This document shows, one piece after another, positions 8,898 to 17,838 of a stretch of DNA of 64,000 nt; the first letter of the stretch is position 1, and each line of letters starts with the position of its first letter. The position numbers and the translations under genes are program-made. This DNA comes from Rhizobium lusitanum (lineage in GTDB: Bacteria > Pseudomonadota > Alphaproteobacteria > Rhizobiales > Rhizobiaceae). The stretch lies in assembly GCF_014189535.1 (NCBI RefSeq), contig NZ_CP050307.1, positions 1 through 64,000 of the forward strand. Direction: 5' to 3'. Under the pieces are notes generated by a model that had not been told where the DNA came from, did no database searches, and saw only the letters and a program-made list of their open reading frames with translations.

Positions 8898-10745
8898 CTA
8901 CCCCTCTGGCGCTAGGAACCCACCCGATTGCCGGCTCCACAGCCGCGCATAAAGCCCACCCTTCGCGATCAGCTCCTCGTGTCGGCCGTGCTCGACGATA
9001 CGACCCTCGTCAAGCACAATCAGCCGGTCGAGCTCGGCGATGGTGGAGAGACGGTGTGCGATGGCAAGGACGGTCTTGTGCTGCATCAGCTGCTTGAGTT
9101 GGCTCTGGATTACCGCTTCCACCTCTGAATCGAGCGCGGAAGTCGCCTCATCCAGCACCAGGATCGGGGCATCCTTCAACAGCACACGAGCGATGGCGAT
9201 GCGCTGCCGCTGGCCACCGGAGAGCTTGACGCCGCGCTCTCCCACCCGGGATTCGTAGCCTGCGCGTCCATCCTGGTCACCGAGGCCGAGGATGAATTCA
9301 TGGGCGGCGGCCTGGCGGGCGGCATCTTCGATCGCCGGGCGATCGGCCACCGTACGGCCATAAGCGATGTTGTCGTGAATGGAGCGGTGCAGGAGGGAGT
9401 TGTCCTGTGTTACAACGCCGATCTGCCGACGCAGGCTGTCCTGGGTGACATGGGCGATGTCCTGGCCGTCGATCAGGATACGGCCGCCTTGAATGGGGTA
9501 GAGGCGCAACAGCATATTGACGAGTGTCGACTTGCCCGCGCCTGAGGGGCCGAGGATGCCGATCTTCTCGCCTGGCCGGATGGTCAGGGACAGATCGGGG
9601 AATATGGGCCTGGCACCGACATAGCTGAAGCTCACATGTTCGAAGACAACCTCTCCGTCGGGTACGGTGAGCGTGGCAGCATCGGGATCGTCAACGAGGT
9701 CGTGCGGCTTTGCGATGGTGAGCATGCTCTCCTGCACCGTACCGATATTGTCGAAGACGTCGCGCACCAGATACATCAGCCAGCCCGACATCTGGATGAG
9801 GCGCAGTACCAGCGTGATTGCCGCCGCGCCGGCACCGGCGGTCATGTTGCCATGGCTCCACAGATGCAGCGTCAGGCCGGCCGTCACGACGATCAGCGCG
9901 CTGTTGAGGATCTGCAGCACCAGGCTGGCACCAAGGATCAGGCGCATCAGGTCGAGGAAGGTATCATTCCAGCGACTGAGTGATTCCCGCACGGCCGAAC
10001 GTTCGAGATCGCCACGGGCAAACAGCTTCACGGTGAGGATGTTGGTATAGGAATCGACGATACGCCCGGTAGTCGAGGAACGACCAAGTGAATTCGCCTC
10101 GGATAGTTTCAGCGCGCGTGGCACAAAAAAGCTGAGCAGGGTGGCATAGGCCGCGAGCCAGAGGATCACCGGCAGCATCAGCCAGACATTCACCGAACCG
10201 AAGAAGCCGATGGTGACGGACGTGAAGATCAGCGCATACCATAGGTCGCCGATCACTGCGATGATGGCGGAGCGGATCGACTGGCCTGCCTGGATAACGC
10301 GCGCCGATAAGCGTCCGGCGAAATCGTTCTGGAAGTAGCTCAGCGAATGGCCAAGCGTGTAGATATGGTTGCGCCAGCGGATCTGGTTGGTCAATGACGG
10401 CACCACGATCTGATTGGTGACGACCTGTACCACGAAGAACAGGATCGGCCTGATCACCAGAACAACAAAGGCTGCACCGGCCAGCAACCAGCCATAATCA
10501 TGGAAGATTGTCTCTGGCGAGTGTTTGCTCAATAGGTCGACGAACCAGCCGACCATCAGGTAGATCGCCGCCTCAACACCGCTGAAGGCGAGTTCGATCA
10601 CCATAATTGCGGCCAGCCAACCCTTCACCGCCTTGAGATGGTGCCACATAAAACGCCACACTCCGGTCGGCGGCGTCTCGTGCTCATCGAACGAGGCAAA
10701 GACATCGATGCGGCTCTCGAGATATCGGAACAGGCGAGAAAGCAT
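8898..10745 (-). CDS. ABC exporter, fused membrane and ATPase domains
   Basis: This 615-residue half-transporter should dimerise in the inner membrane and export a substrate at the cost of ATP. The first 330 residues hold about six membrane segments. The ATPase domain follows, with Walker A GPSGAGKST, signature [13 protein letters not shown], Walker B ILVLDEATSALDS and the switch histidine in AIAHRLST. The order and length fit the MsbA/LmrA-like class. It faces the NRPS gene tail to tail with 122 bases between, so it is not in that operon. Export of the peptide product is possible but nothing in the sequence shows it. Rhizobial genomes carry several such exporters. The substrate is unknown. 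Confidence 0.88.
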   Translation of the reverse strand: MLSRLFRYLESRIDVFASFDEHETPPTGVWRFMWHHLKAVKGWLAAIMVIELAFSGVEAAIYLMVGWFVDLLSKHSPETIFHDYGWLLAGAAFVVLVIRPILFFVVQVVTNQIVVPSLTNQIRWRNHIYTLGHSLSYFQNDFAGRLSARVIQAGQSIRSAIIAVIGDLWYALIFTSVTIGFFGSVNVWLMLPVILWLAAYATLLSFFVPRALKLSEANSLGRSSTTGRIVDSYTNILTVKLFARGDLERSAVRESLSRWNDTFLDLMRLILGASLVLQILNSALIVVTAGLTLHLWSHGNMTAGAGAAAITLVLRLIQMSGWLMYLVRDVFDNIGTVQESMLTIAKPHDLVDDPDAATLTVPDGEVVFEHVSFSYVGARPIFPDLSLTIRPGEKIGILGPSGAGKSTLVNMLLRLYPIQGGRILIDGQDIAHVTQDSLRRQIGVVTQDNSLLHRSIHDNIAYGRTVADRPAIEDAARQAAAHEFILGLGDQDGRAGYESRVGERGVKLSGGQRQRIAIARVLLKDAPILVLDEATSALDSEVEAVIQSQLKQLMQHKTVLAIAHRLSTIAELDRLIVLDEGRIVEHGRHEELIAKGGLYARLWSRQSGGFLAPEG

Positions 10746-11191
10746 TTGGTGATCTCCAGGAGGCGGGTTCGGCGGAAACCGTTCGATCTATCTCATGGTG
10801 CCATCAGACGACGCACTCCTTTATGGAGACGCGGAGCGCCGCACCCGTCTATGCCGGCATTTTGATATCACCCGACACGATACCGCCAGCGATGGTCCCG
10901 AGGATTTTGGCATATTGATGAAAGCGGCGGACTGAACTCATCATCCGTCGATTGAAAGATGCTGTACGTCGCGTTATCTGCCCCGTCGACGATTTGAATG
11001 CTTTTTCAAGCAACGCCCCGGAAGCGAATCGGTGGTGCATTTGAAATAAATGCAGAGCCGTTCGGATGTCAAGAAACCGCCGACCTAGATCGAGCACCAG
11101 CACGGACGCTTGCGAGCAGCTGCAGCTAAACATAGGATTTCGCACCTCCAACAAATAACCCGGTGAATCGCAACGCTAGCCCTAGCTCGAT
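10746..11191. other. Intergenic region without recognisable gene
   Basis: The 446 bases upstream of the ABC exporter have one short open frame on the minus strand (10849-11154), which resembles nothing I know and has no clear ribosome-binding site. The exporter's promoter probably lies here. I see no terminator, tRNA or repeat. Confidence 0.4.
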
Positions 11192-11491
11192 ATGGCAAAG
11201 CTCCGCGTCAGCCCGGACGTTGTCACAGCGGACAAGCGGCCGACGGACGGTAGCAGTGATGAAACGTCGGCGAGCAGCGGCGGGACAGCCGATCAGGCCG
11301 CCAGCGGCTCACCGACATACACCGCCCGCGTTGCACTCGATGGCAGTAGCATGAAGGTGGATGGCAAGATGGAGCCATTGAAGCCGGGCATGGCCGTCAC
11401 TGCCGAGATCAAGACGGGTTCGCGCAGAATTCTCCAATATCTGCTGTCGCCACTACGCCAGTATGCCGAGGATTCTATCAAGGAGCGCTGA
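11192..11491 (+). pseudogene. Relic of a HlyD-family type I secretion adaptor (C-terminal end)
   Basis: From about 11320 the frame encodes TARVALDGSSMKVDGK, then PLKPGMAVTAEIKTG, then YLLSPLRQYAEDSIKER. This is the conserved C-terminus of HlyD-type membrane fusion proteins, which normally have about 430 residues. The other 85 percent is missing, and the residues before 11310 do not continue the homology. The ATG at 11192 is chance or remnant. Its position beside the octapeptide-repeat gene suggests that a type I secretion operon stood here and was mostly deleted. Not expected to function. Confidence 0.75.
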
Positions 11492-11552
11492 CGAATAAAA
11501 TTCGTCAGCTGCTGTTTCGTGGAAGACAGCGCATCCTTACATCAGAAGCCTA

Positions 11553-13760
11553 TCAGATCGCATGATACGCCGCGATGATTGCGGCAACCTGTCCCGAATC
11601 CATCGCTTGCAACTGAGTCTCGGTGATGGCCAGAAGTTGATCACTCTTCAGGTCCGCGATATCAATTGTCGATAGTCCCGACAATGCCCTTGGTTTGATA
11701 GCTGCGATATCGGTGGTCGAAAAGACTGCGATGTCAGCAGTCGTCAGAGCCGCAACCTGCGTTGAGCCGAAGGCACCGACAAGTGCGGGGCCGAGAGCCT
11801 CGATCTGACTGGAGCTCAAGGTATCTATCTGGGCAGTGGTGAGGCCTGCCGCCGACCTCGAGCCTAGGGCTGCGACCTGGTTGGTCGAGAGTGCTGCAAT
11901 ATTGTTGGTGGTCAGAGCCGCAATTTGCGCCGAGCCGAAGGCTCCGATCTGGGCAGGGCTCAAAGCGTTGGCCTGGGCGGTCGTAAGCGCGTTGATCTGG
12001 CTTGTCTTCAGGGCTTCGATCTGACCTGTCTCCAAGGCCGCGATCTGGCCAGTGGAAAGTGCTGCCACACTGGCCGGCGACAGTCCTGACAATGATGTTG
12101 ATCTAATCGCTGCGATATCGGCGGTCGAGAATGCTGCAATATCGGCAGTCGTCAGGGCAGCCACCTGCGCAGAGCCAAAAGCTCCGATGAGTGTTGAGCT
12201 GAGAGCCTTAATCTGACTGGTGCTAAAGGCATCGATCTGGGCCGCAGTGAGACCCGTTACAGACCGCGAGCTTAAGGCTGCGACCTGGCTGGTCGACAGC
12301 GCCGCAATACCGTTAGTGGTCAGGGCCGCGATCTGTGTCGAGCCGAAGGCTCCGATCTGGGCAGGGGTCAAAACGCTGATCTGGAGAGTAGTCAGGGCCG
12401 CGATCTGAACCGAGCGCAAGGCTCCGATGAGTGTTGGGCTGAGAGCCTCAATTTGATTGGAGCTCAAGGTGTCGATCTGGGCAGTGGTGAGACCCGCCAC
12501 CGACCTCGAGCCTAGGGCTGCGACCTGGTTGGTCGAAAGTGCCGCAATACCGTTAGTGGTCAGGGCCGCGATCTGTGCCGAGCCGAAGGCACCGATCTGG
12601 GCGGGGGTCAAAACGCTGATCTGGAGAGTAGTCAGGGCCGCGATCTGAACCGAGCCGAAGGCTCCGATGAGTGTTGGGCTGAGAGCCTCAATCTGACTGG
12701 AGCTCAAGGTGTCGATCTGGGCAGCGGTGAGACCTGCCACCGACCTCAAGCTTAGGGCTGCGACCTGGCTGGTCGACAGTGCTGCAATATTGTTGGTGGT
12801 CAGAGCCGCGACCTGCGCCGAGTCGAGGGCACCGACAAGTGCAGGGCTGAGAGCCTTAATCTGGCTGGAGCTCATGGTGTCGATCTGGGCAGTGGTAAGA
12901 CCTCCCACCGACCTCGAGCTTAGGGCTGCGATCTGGTTGGTCGACAGTGCCGCAATATTGTTGGTGGTCAGAGCCGCGATCTGTGCCGAGCGCAAGGCTC
13001 CGATAAGTGCAGGGCTGAGAGCCTCAATCTGGCTGGAGCTCAAGGTTTCGATCTGGGCAGTGGTGAGACCCGCTACCGACCTCGAGCTTAGGGCTGCGAC
13101 CTGGCTGGTCGACAGCGCCGCAATATTGTTGGTGGTCAGGGCCGCGATTTGCGCCGAGCCGAGAGCACCAATCTGGGCGGGGGTCAAAGCGCGGATCTGG
13201 GTAGTTGTCAGAACATTGACCTGGCTGGTTTTCAAGGCTTCGATCTGACTTGTTTCCAAGGCTGCGACCTGGCTGGTCGAAAGTGCTGCGACATTGGCTG
13301 TCGACAGTCCCGACAGTGCCGCTGATCTGATCGCGGCAATATCGGCGGTCGAGAATTCGGCGATATCGGCAGTCGTCAGGGCAGCCACCTGCGCAGAGCC
13401 GAAAGCTTCAAGTTGGGGCGATGTCAAAGCCTCAATCTGCGAAGAAGACAGATCCCCGATTTGACTGGCGCTAAGCGCTGCGACTTGCGTCGTGTGGAGA
13501 TTGGCGATTTTGGACGCGTCAAGAACAGCCAGTTGGCTCAGACTGAGGCCCTTGATGGCGCTTACGGATACGGCGCTCATCTGCTCGGTCGTCAAGATCG
13601 CGATATCATCGGTTCGCAAAGCAGCAATTTGAGCGGACGAGAGCGTCTTGACCTGCGTGGAACTCAGCGCGGCCGCGTCCTCGGTGGTAAGAGAAGCAAT
13701 TACCGTGGTGGAAAGAGACCTGATCTGGTTGTCGGTCAGAGAAGAAATAATTGAAGTCAT
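11553..13760 (-). CDS. Octapeptide-repeat protein
   Basis: The 735-residue protein consists of about 90 tandem copies of an eight-residue unit close to A-A-L-[ST]-[ST]-x-Q-[IV], flanked by short unique ends. Leu at position 3, Ser/Thr at 4-5, Gln at 7 and Ile/Val at 8 are the constant features. Longer blocks of 7 to 10 units are themselves repeated, for example the set opening with AALTTNNI and closing with GALRSAQI. There is no signal peptide, membrane segment, cysteine-rich part or enzymatic domain. The regular hydrophobic spacing suggests a solenoid or fibrous fold, possibly short capped helices, but this is inference. Low-complexity proteins without signal peptides next to type I secretion genes are often exported, and an adaptor relic lies directly downstream. 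Start ATG at 13760. Function unknown. Confidence 0.8.
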   Translation of the reverse strand: MTSIISSLTDNQIRSLSTTVIASLTTEDAAALSSTQVKTLSSAQIAALRTDDIAILTTEQMSAVSVSAIKGLSLSQLAVLDASKIANLHTTQVAALSASQIGDLSSSQIEALTSPQLEAFGSAQVAALTTADIAEFSTADIAAIRSAALSGLSTANVAALSTSQVAALETSQIEALKTSQVNVLTTTQIRALTPAQIGALGSAQIAALTTNNIAALSTSQVAALSSRSVAGLTTAQIETLSSSQIEALSPALIGALRSAQIAALTTNNIAALSTNQIAALSSRSVGGLTTAQIDTMSSSQIKALSPALVGALDSAQVAALTTNNIAALSTSQVAALSLRSVAGLTAAQIDTLSSSQIEALSPTLIGAFGSVQIAALTTLQISVLTPAQIGAFGSAQIAALTTNGIAALSTNQVAALGSRSVAGLTTAQIDTLSSNQIEALSPTLIGALRSVQIAALTTLQISVLTPAQIGAFGSTQIAALTTNGIAALSTSQVAALSSRSVTGLTAAQIDAFSTSQIKALSSTLIGAFGSAQVAALTTADIAAFSTADIAAIRSTSLSGLSPASVAALSTGQIAALETGQIEALKTSQINALTTAQANALSPAQIGAFGSAQIAALTTNNIAALSTNQVAALGSRSAAGLTTAQIDTLSSSQIEALGPALVGAFGSTQVAALTTADIAVFSTTDIAAIKPRALSGLSTIDIADLKSDQLLAITETQLQAMDSGQVAAIIAAYHAI
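11580..13740 (-). repeat. Tandem 24-bp (octapeptide) repeats with higher-order blocks
   Basis: The coding sequence repeats every 24 bases. Superimposed blocks of 168 to 240 bases recur with a few substitutions, for instance around 12300-12540 against 12540-12790. This points to growth by unequal crossing-over or slippage. Copy number may vary between strains. Confidence 0.88.
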
Positions 13761-14389
13761 TAGCGTGTGGACTCCGCAATATTAACCGATTTTAAATGTC
13801 AATTCCTTGTTACCGGCGGCGCAAAACGAGCATGCGGGTCTTTTGGCAGCGGCTTAGACACGTTTGCTCCTGAAGCTCGGGCGCGGCTGATATGGTGCGA
13901 AGCCGCGACTGGCATCGATCATTCAAGCGTCCCGCTAGACGGAAACAATGTTATGAGAAATATGGCTCGTGGGGAGCCGGCGTGGTGGAATGGCTTCATG
14001 CATTCAGAGCTTTTACAGGCCCTGATTCCAACACCTGGGAATGCAGACGTCTCAAAAATTGCAAGATCCGTCAGCTAGATATTTCACTAGCAGACTTCAT
14101 ATTGATTCGCACCATACGGGGATAAGGATTTATAAGGCAAACTTACCAACGTTGATAAACGATTGATTTCTTTCGCGAGCTCGGCCTCGAACTCGAAGGT
14201 CGGGCCACGATTGAAGGAGAATGGCCGGGCGTGTCACTGGGCTGGGCGATCAGCATGTCGAATTCCCTATGAAACTCGACAGACTCAGCCAATTCCTAAA
14301 GCTTTACCAATGTCGTTCACGCTTCGGGCGCAACCTGTGATTTAAAACAATCTCTCAAACTATTCGACACAGGATGCGATCAACTCTCC
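13761..14389. other. Intergenic region without recognisable gene
   Basis: These 629 bases separate the octapeptide gene from a divergent membrane protein gene. Short open frames (13767-14078, 14163-14345) show no family resemblance or good ribosome-binding sites. The region should hold promoters for both neighbours. I see no RNA gene or repeat. Confidence 0.4.
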
Positions 14390-15433
14390 ATGCAGCATCT
14401 AGGCCTATTCGCTTCATTCATCGTCATACCGTTCTCGATCGGTTTTCTAGCTCTCTGTTTCTGGTGGCGATGGTGGCTATTGCTGCCGGCCGCGATTTCG
14501 GCGGCCGTTCTAGCGACATACCTCGTTGGCGGAGCTATGGCCGGGGACGGTCCGGGTCAAGGTCTGGATGTCGCGCTGGCCGTCTTCCTCGCTATAGGAG
14601 CTGCGAGCGGCGTGGTTGCAAGCGCGCTCGTCATAGGAGGGCGATCTGTAGGATGGAGGGCGTTGCATCCAGCTATCGTGCTGCCGATCCTCTTTGTGCT
14701 GGGTTTCGGAAGCTATTTTGCGTATGCTTGGTCGAACCAAAAAATTCGCGAGGCACGTAACGCGTCTCCGACTTCCTCCTGCATGGATAGTCTCCACGCC
14801 GTGCGCCTGGGTAATGTCGACCTCCATGTGCCGATTGCTCCGGGTCTGTTCCTTTGGGGCACCAAGGGCCGCGACGATCACTACATGCTCTGGAGCAATC
14901 CGGACACGCGAAGGTTCTGCTCAGACACAGAAGGCCAGACGGTCGCCATCAGCGAAATCGTATTTATGATAGACGGAAGTCCAGCCCGCCGGCAGGAGGA
15001 AACCCGCCGACCGTTCTGCGATCGGAACCACCCCGAATACCCATGGGCAGATATGGCTTGCAATCTTATTCCGACCGAGATTATGCCCGACAGTCCCGTG
15101 CGAATGAATGTGTCAGTCCCGACCAGCAATGTTGACTGGGTGGCGAAGGAACGCGAGACGATGATGAAGTACCCCGTTTCGATAGCGGCAGACGGGCTAA
15201 AATCGTACCAGGCGGATTTCTACACCTATCTCGAAAGGCCCGATGGGTATTTTGCAAAATGCCATTCTCCGAATACACCCAGTCAGCCGTGGCTCTATTG
15301 CGGCGTGAGGGAAAACTCCTCCGTGGGGTTAACCGTCTCCTATGATTTTCGGACCACCAAGGAGCTTTTCCTGCGGAAGTCCTTGATCGTAGAAGCCAGT
15401 GCCCACGCCATCTTCGAATCGCTAAAGCATTGA
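14390..15433 (+). CDS. Membrane protein of unknown function
   Basis: A 347-residue protein that I cannot assign to a family. About four hydrophobic segments fill residues 4-125 (FIVIPFSIGFLALCF is the first), followed by a hydrophilic domain of about 220 residues with eight cysteines, probably periplasmic. The cysteines in such a domain may form disulfides. It stands alone between an intergenic region and the convergent MarR gene. It is probably real because of its length, its coherent topology and the absence of a better frame. Confidence 0.7.
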   Translation: MQHLGLFASFIVIPFSIGFLALCFWWRWWLLLPAAISAAVLATYLVGGAMAGDGPGQGLDVALAVFLAIGAASGVVASALVIGGRSVGWRALHPAIVLPILFVLGFGSYFAYAWSNQKIREARNASPTSSCMDSLHAVRLGNVDLHVPIAPGLFLWGTKGRDDHYMLWSNPDTRRFCSDTEGQTVAISEIVFMIDGSPARRQEETRRPFCDRNHPEYPWADMACNLIPTEIMPDSPVRMNVSVPTSNVDWVAKERETMMKYPVSIAADGLKSYQADFYTYLERPDGYFAKCHSPNTPSQPWLYCGVRENSSVGLTVSYDFRTTKELFLRKSLIVEASAHAIFESLKH

Positions 15434-15454
15434 TCTAGACACGGCGTCGCCTAG

Positions 15455-15940
15455 CTAGGTGCTTGAGGAATCGGTTGGTGAGACAGCCGAGGCCGCAGCC
15501 TGCGCGGCGACCGCAAGCTGGGACATGACAACACTCGCAACACGCGATGCCTCCTCGCCAAGAGCCTCGGCCAACTGAGCCCGTGCGTGCTCCCAGGTGA
15601 CCATGGCCTCGTCCATCAGCCGCCGGCCTCCCTCGGTAAGCACCAGGCGTTTGCCGGCTCGGCCCCGACCCCCATCGTTGCGCACGAGATCCCTCTGCAC
15701 GAGGCTCTTTACGCTGCGGCTGAGAGTGGTGGCGTCGACGCCGGCGCGCGCCGCCAGATCAGCGAGCGTTGGCTCGTGGCTGCCGCCAATCCCCACCAGA
15801 AGGCTGAACTGCTCTGCGGTGATCCCCAGGGGCCGAAAGCAGGCATTGTAGTAGCGCGTGAGCGCCCGCGCGGTGACCCGGGCCTGGAAGGCCGGGCACT
15901 CGGTTTCGACGCGGCGATAAAGATCAGAAGCCTCTGTCAT
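15455..15940 (-). CDS. MarR-family transcriptional regulator
   Basis: A 161-residue winged-helix repressor. The core reads GITAEQFSLLVGIG (helix 2), PTLADLAARAGVDATTLSRS (recognition helix) and the wing around GRGRAGKRLVLTEGG. MarR proteins bind as dimers to palindromes and leave DNA when they bind small aromatic ligands or are oxidised. A GTG ten codons upstream (15970) also opens the frame, but it would overlap the probable operator, so the ATG at 15940 is preferred. The gene is divergent from a DUF1330 gene 66 bases away, the usual arrangement for a MarR regulator and its target. Confidence 0.88.
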   Translation of the reverse strand: MTEASDLYRRVETECPAFQARVTARALTRYYNACFRPLGITAEQFSLLVGIGGSHEPTLADLAARAGVDATTLSRSVKSLVQRDLVRNDGGRGRAGKRLVLTEGGRRLMDEAMVTWEHARAQLAEALGEEASRVASVVMSQLAVAAQAAASAVSPTDSSST

Positions 15941-15968
15941 TTGCAGGTCTCGACAAACTAGGATTCGC

Positions 15969-15992
15969 ACAATAATGTATATGCAGCATTGT
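15969..15992. promoter_or_regulatory. Probable MarR operator
   Basis: ACAAT at 15969-15973 and ATTGT at 15988-15992 form an inverted repeat with 14 bases between, in the gap between the divergent marR-like and DUF1330 genes. The ATTGT half-site and location fit MarR operators. The site is a prediction. Confidence 0.4.
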
Positions 15993-16006
15993 TAGGGGGC
16001 AACGTT

Positions 16007-16297
16007 ATGACGGCCTATGTCCACGTCAATCTGCGTATAAAAGATCCGGCCAGGCAAGCCGCACTGGCGCCGCACTTTCAGGCGGCCATACAGGCAGCGG
16101 GAGGCCGCATTCTCCACTTTGGGCCGGTGGCCCAGATGCTGGAAGGGGACGTGGCGCCATTGCCCATGGCTGGCATCTTCGAATTCGCGACCCTCGCCGA
16201 CGCGCTGGCGTTTTATCAGTCACCGGAGTACGCGCCGATCAAGATTGAGCGCGACGCGGCGCAGGAAGCACGCATGTTTGTCGTCGACGCGGGCTGA
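16007..16297 (+). CDS. DUF1330 family protein
   Basis: A 96-residue protein with the DUF1330 pattern: an N-terminal strand (TAYVHVNLRIKDP), a central GGRILHFGP-like segment, and ALAFYQSPEYAPIKIERDAA near the end, where the family has its LAFYxSxEYxxAxxxR motif. These are small dimeric ferredoxin-like alpha/beta-barrel proteins of unknown chemistry. ATG at 16007 has AGGGGG seven bases before it. The in-frame start at 15989 lies inside the operator and is less likely. Probably controlled by the divergent MarR protein. Confidence 0.85.
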   Translation: MTAYVHVNLRIKDPARQAALAPHFQAAIQAAGGRILHFGPVAQMLEGDVAPLPMAGIFEFATLADALAFYQSPEYAPIKIERDAAQEARMFVVDAG

Positions 16298-16606
16298 AGG
16301 GTTCCAAGACCGGGATCGCCCGGCCGCGGACCGGCCCCCACTCCGTTTGCGTTCTCCGCAACAAGGGCTGCCTATGAAGCCGCTGCCTTGCCATTGTCAA
16401 AATCCGGGCCGCGGGCTCAGGGTAGCCGCGGCGCGACAAGGGCGCCGGGGGATTCAAGCTGGCCGTTGCGTCTAGCCCAAGCTCAAGACAAACCTCGCGG
16501 TTGTGCTCGCCTTGAAGGGCTGGAAGGGCGGCGAGCGCCAATTAGGTGCTTGAAAAGTACAAGGAGATCCGGTGGGTTGCGGATCACTTGCAGAACGAAT
16601 CCAACA

Positions 16607-16792
16607 CTTGATGCCCGAGCCATGGATCGTGCCGATTCCGGGAACCACCAAGCTCCATCGTTGATCGAGAATCTGGGCAGCATCGAGATCGAGCTGAGCC
16701 AGGACGATCTGCGAGAAATCGACAGTGTCGCCGCCAAATTGGATTTGCAGGGCGCAAGGCTTGGCGAAGCTTCGCTGGACCTGACCGGGCGT
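16607..16792 (+). pseudogene. Aldo/keto reductase relic (C-terminal end, frameshifted)
   Basis: One frame gives PEPWIVPIPGTTKLHR and then a stop at about 16663. The next frame continues LIENLGSIEIELSQDD, REIDSVAAKL and QGARLGEASLDLTGR. Together they are the cofactor-binding end of an aldo/keto reductase, broken by a one-base loss near 16660. The N-terminal three quarters are missing and 16298-16606 holds no recognisable gene. The next intact gene downstream is on the other strand. Confidence 0.75.
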
Positions 16793-16879
16793 TGTCGAAG
16801 GCCTGCCAAGTCGATCAGAATGGGGCATAGCGCTAAGACAGATAAAATCATGGAGCGACACTCGCTGATACAGGCCCGG

Positions 16880-17752
16880 TTAGCGCTTGGCCGCATGATC
16901 GGTCCACGATGGCGGAGCCCCAACAGCGCCAGCCAATACCCCGCCAAGTCCCGGTGCCCTTCCGAACGCTTCACAGGCGGCGTTCTTTGGTTTGCCCCCT
17001 AACTGCGATTTCAGCTTTTGCCCTGATGGCAAGGATAGATCCAGGCCTGAGGAATTGCGGCCTTTCACGAGCATTTCTGAGAACTGGGCCGCAAATGATG
17101 ACGCAAGCCCATAAGCATCACCAACTTCAGACACGCGCGCTCCATTCGTTATCGAATTTGCGCCGCGCGACCAGACGATCGCAGCTCTCTGGACGCCGCT
17201 GCTGTCCACGGCTTCTGCTTCCACGGCAAGTCCACCGAGGCCGATTGGAAGACGCGGAACGCCTACCGGAAGAATGACGGACGTTCCTATTGTTGCGACG
17301 GTAGATAGGCCTGCGGCAGTTTTGTTCGTGGGCACGATGTCGGTGATCACCGCTTGAACCGTGATGTCAGCCGGTTCACCCGGACCAGCGACACGATATT
17401 TGTCACTGAGGTCAATGCACAATGCTCGGTCAAGGGCGTTCGAAACGAGCTTGTCATTTCCCGCATCATGTATCCTCGAATATGCAAATGGTGACAATCT
17501 GGTGGGAGTGATGGCGACGGAGGTCGCGGCCAACAGAGCGGGTGTATCCAAAAAGATGCGTGATTTGCTCAGGCGACCTTCGACCGGGCCGAGATTGCTA
17601 TAGGACTTCAATGATCCTGATTCAGTCAACGGCACTGAACTGCAACTGCCTAAGCCAAGAGCCAGGACGAGGGGAGCGATCATTAAAGCCGAATGGCTGG
17701 ATGCGGACTTCACCTTGAGATTGAAGCCAGACCCTGCAGGGAAATGTTTCAT
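16880..17752 (-). CDS. Outer-membrane-type lipoprotein, DUF3313-like
   Basis: A 290-residue precursor with a type II signal peptide: a basic start, a hydrophobic run (IAPLVLALGLG) and the lipobox LGSC, so Cys follows as the lipidated residue. The rest resembles DUF3313 lipoproteins, with an F-x-D-T-P-like segment near the start and a conserved TVQAVITDIVPTN stretch. The assignment to DUF3313 is moderate. The ATG at 17752 is chosen because the signal peptide starts there; the longer frame to 17842 would overlap the RND gene and a hairpin. It follows the RND pump genes on the same strand across a strong hairpin. Confidence 0.75.
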   Translation of the reverse strand: MKHFPAGSGFNLKVKSASSHSALMIAPLVLALGLGSCSSVPLTESGSLKSYSNLGPVEGRLSKSRIFLDTPALLAATSVAITPTRLSPFAYSRIHDAGNDKLVSNALDRALCIDLSDKYRVAGPGEPADITVQAVITDIVPTNKTAAGLSTVATIGTSVILPVGVPRLPIGLGGLAVEAEAVDSSGVQRAAIVWSRGANSITNGARVSEVGDAYGLASSFAAQFSEMLVKGRNSSGLDLSLPSGQKLKSQLGGKPKNAACEAFGRAPGLGGVLAGAVGAPPSWTDHAAKR

Positions 17753-17789
17753 AAAATGTCTGCCTTTTGTCGATGATTTGTCGTTTTGC

Positions 17790-17833
17790 GAAAAATTGTC
17801 AGCGGTGCCCCGCGCCTCCGGGCGCGGGGCACC
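17790..17833 (-). terminator. Strong hairpin with T-run after the RND pump operon
   Basis: Bases 17804-17833 form a 13-bp GC-rich perfect stem with a four-base loop. On the minus strand it is followed by seven bases and then TTTTT (17794-17790). It lies directly after the RND gene stop. It should end or weaken transcription before the lipoprotein gene. Confidence 0.7.
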
Positions 17834-17838
17834 GGGAT

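Noticed and set aside
11836..13248. Long plus-strand frames over the octapeptide gene, with their own periodic sequence
   Set aside because: They are antisense shadows of the 24-bp repeat; the minus-strand frame is complete with start and stop and has a coherent composition.
13980..14060. A stretch opening GCCGGCGTGGTGGAAT, like the 5' end of tRNA-Leu
   Set aside because: The following bases do not form D, anticodon or T arms and no acceptor complement is present.
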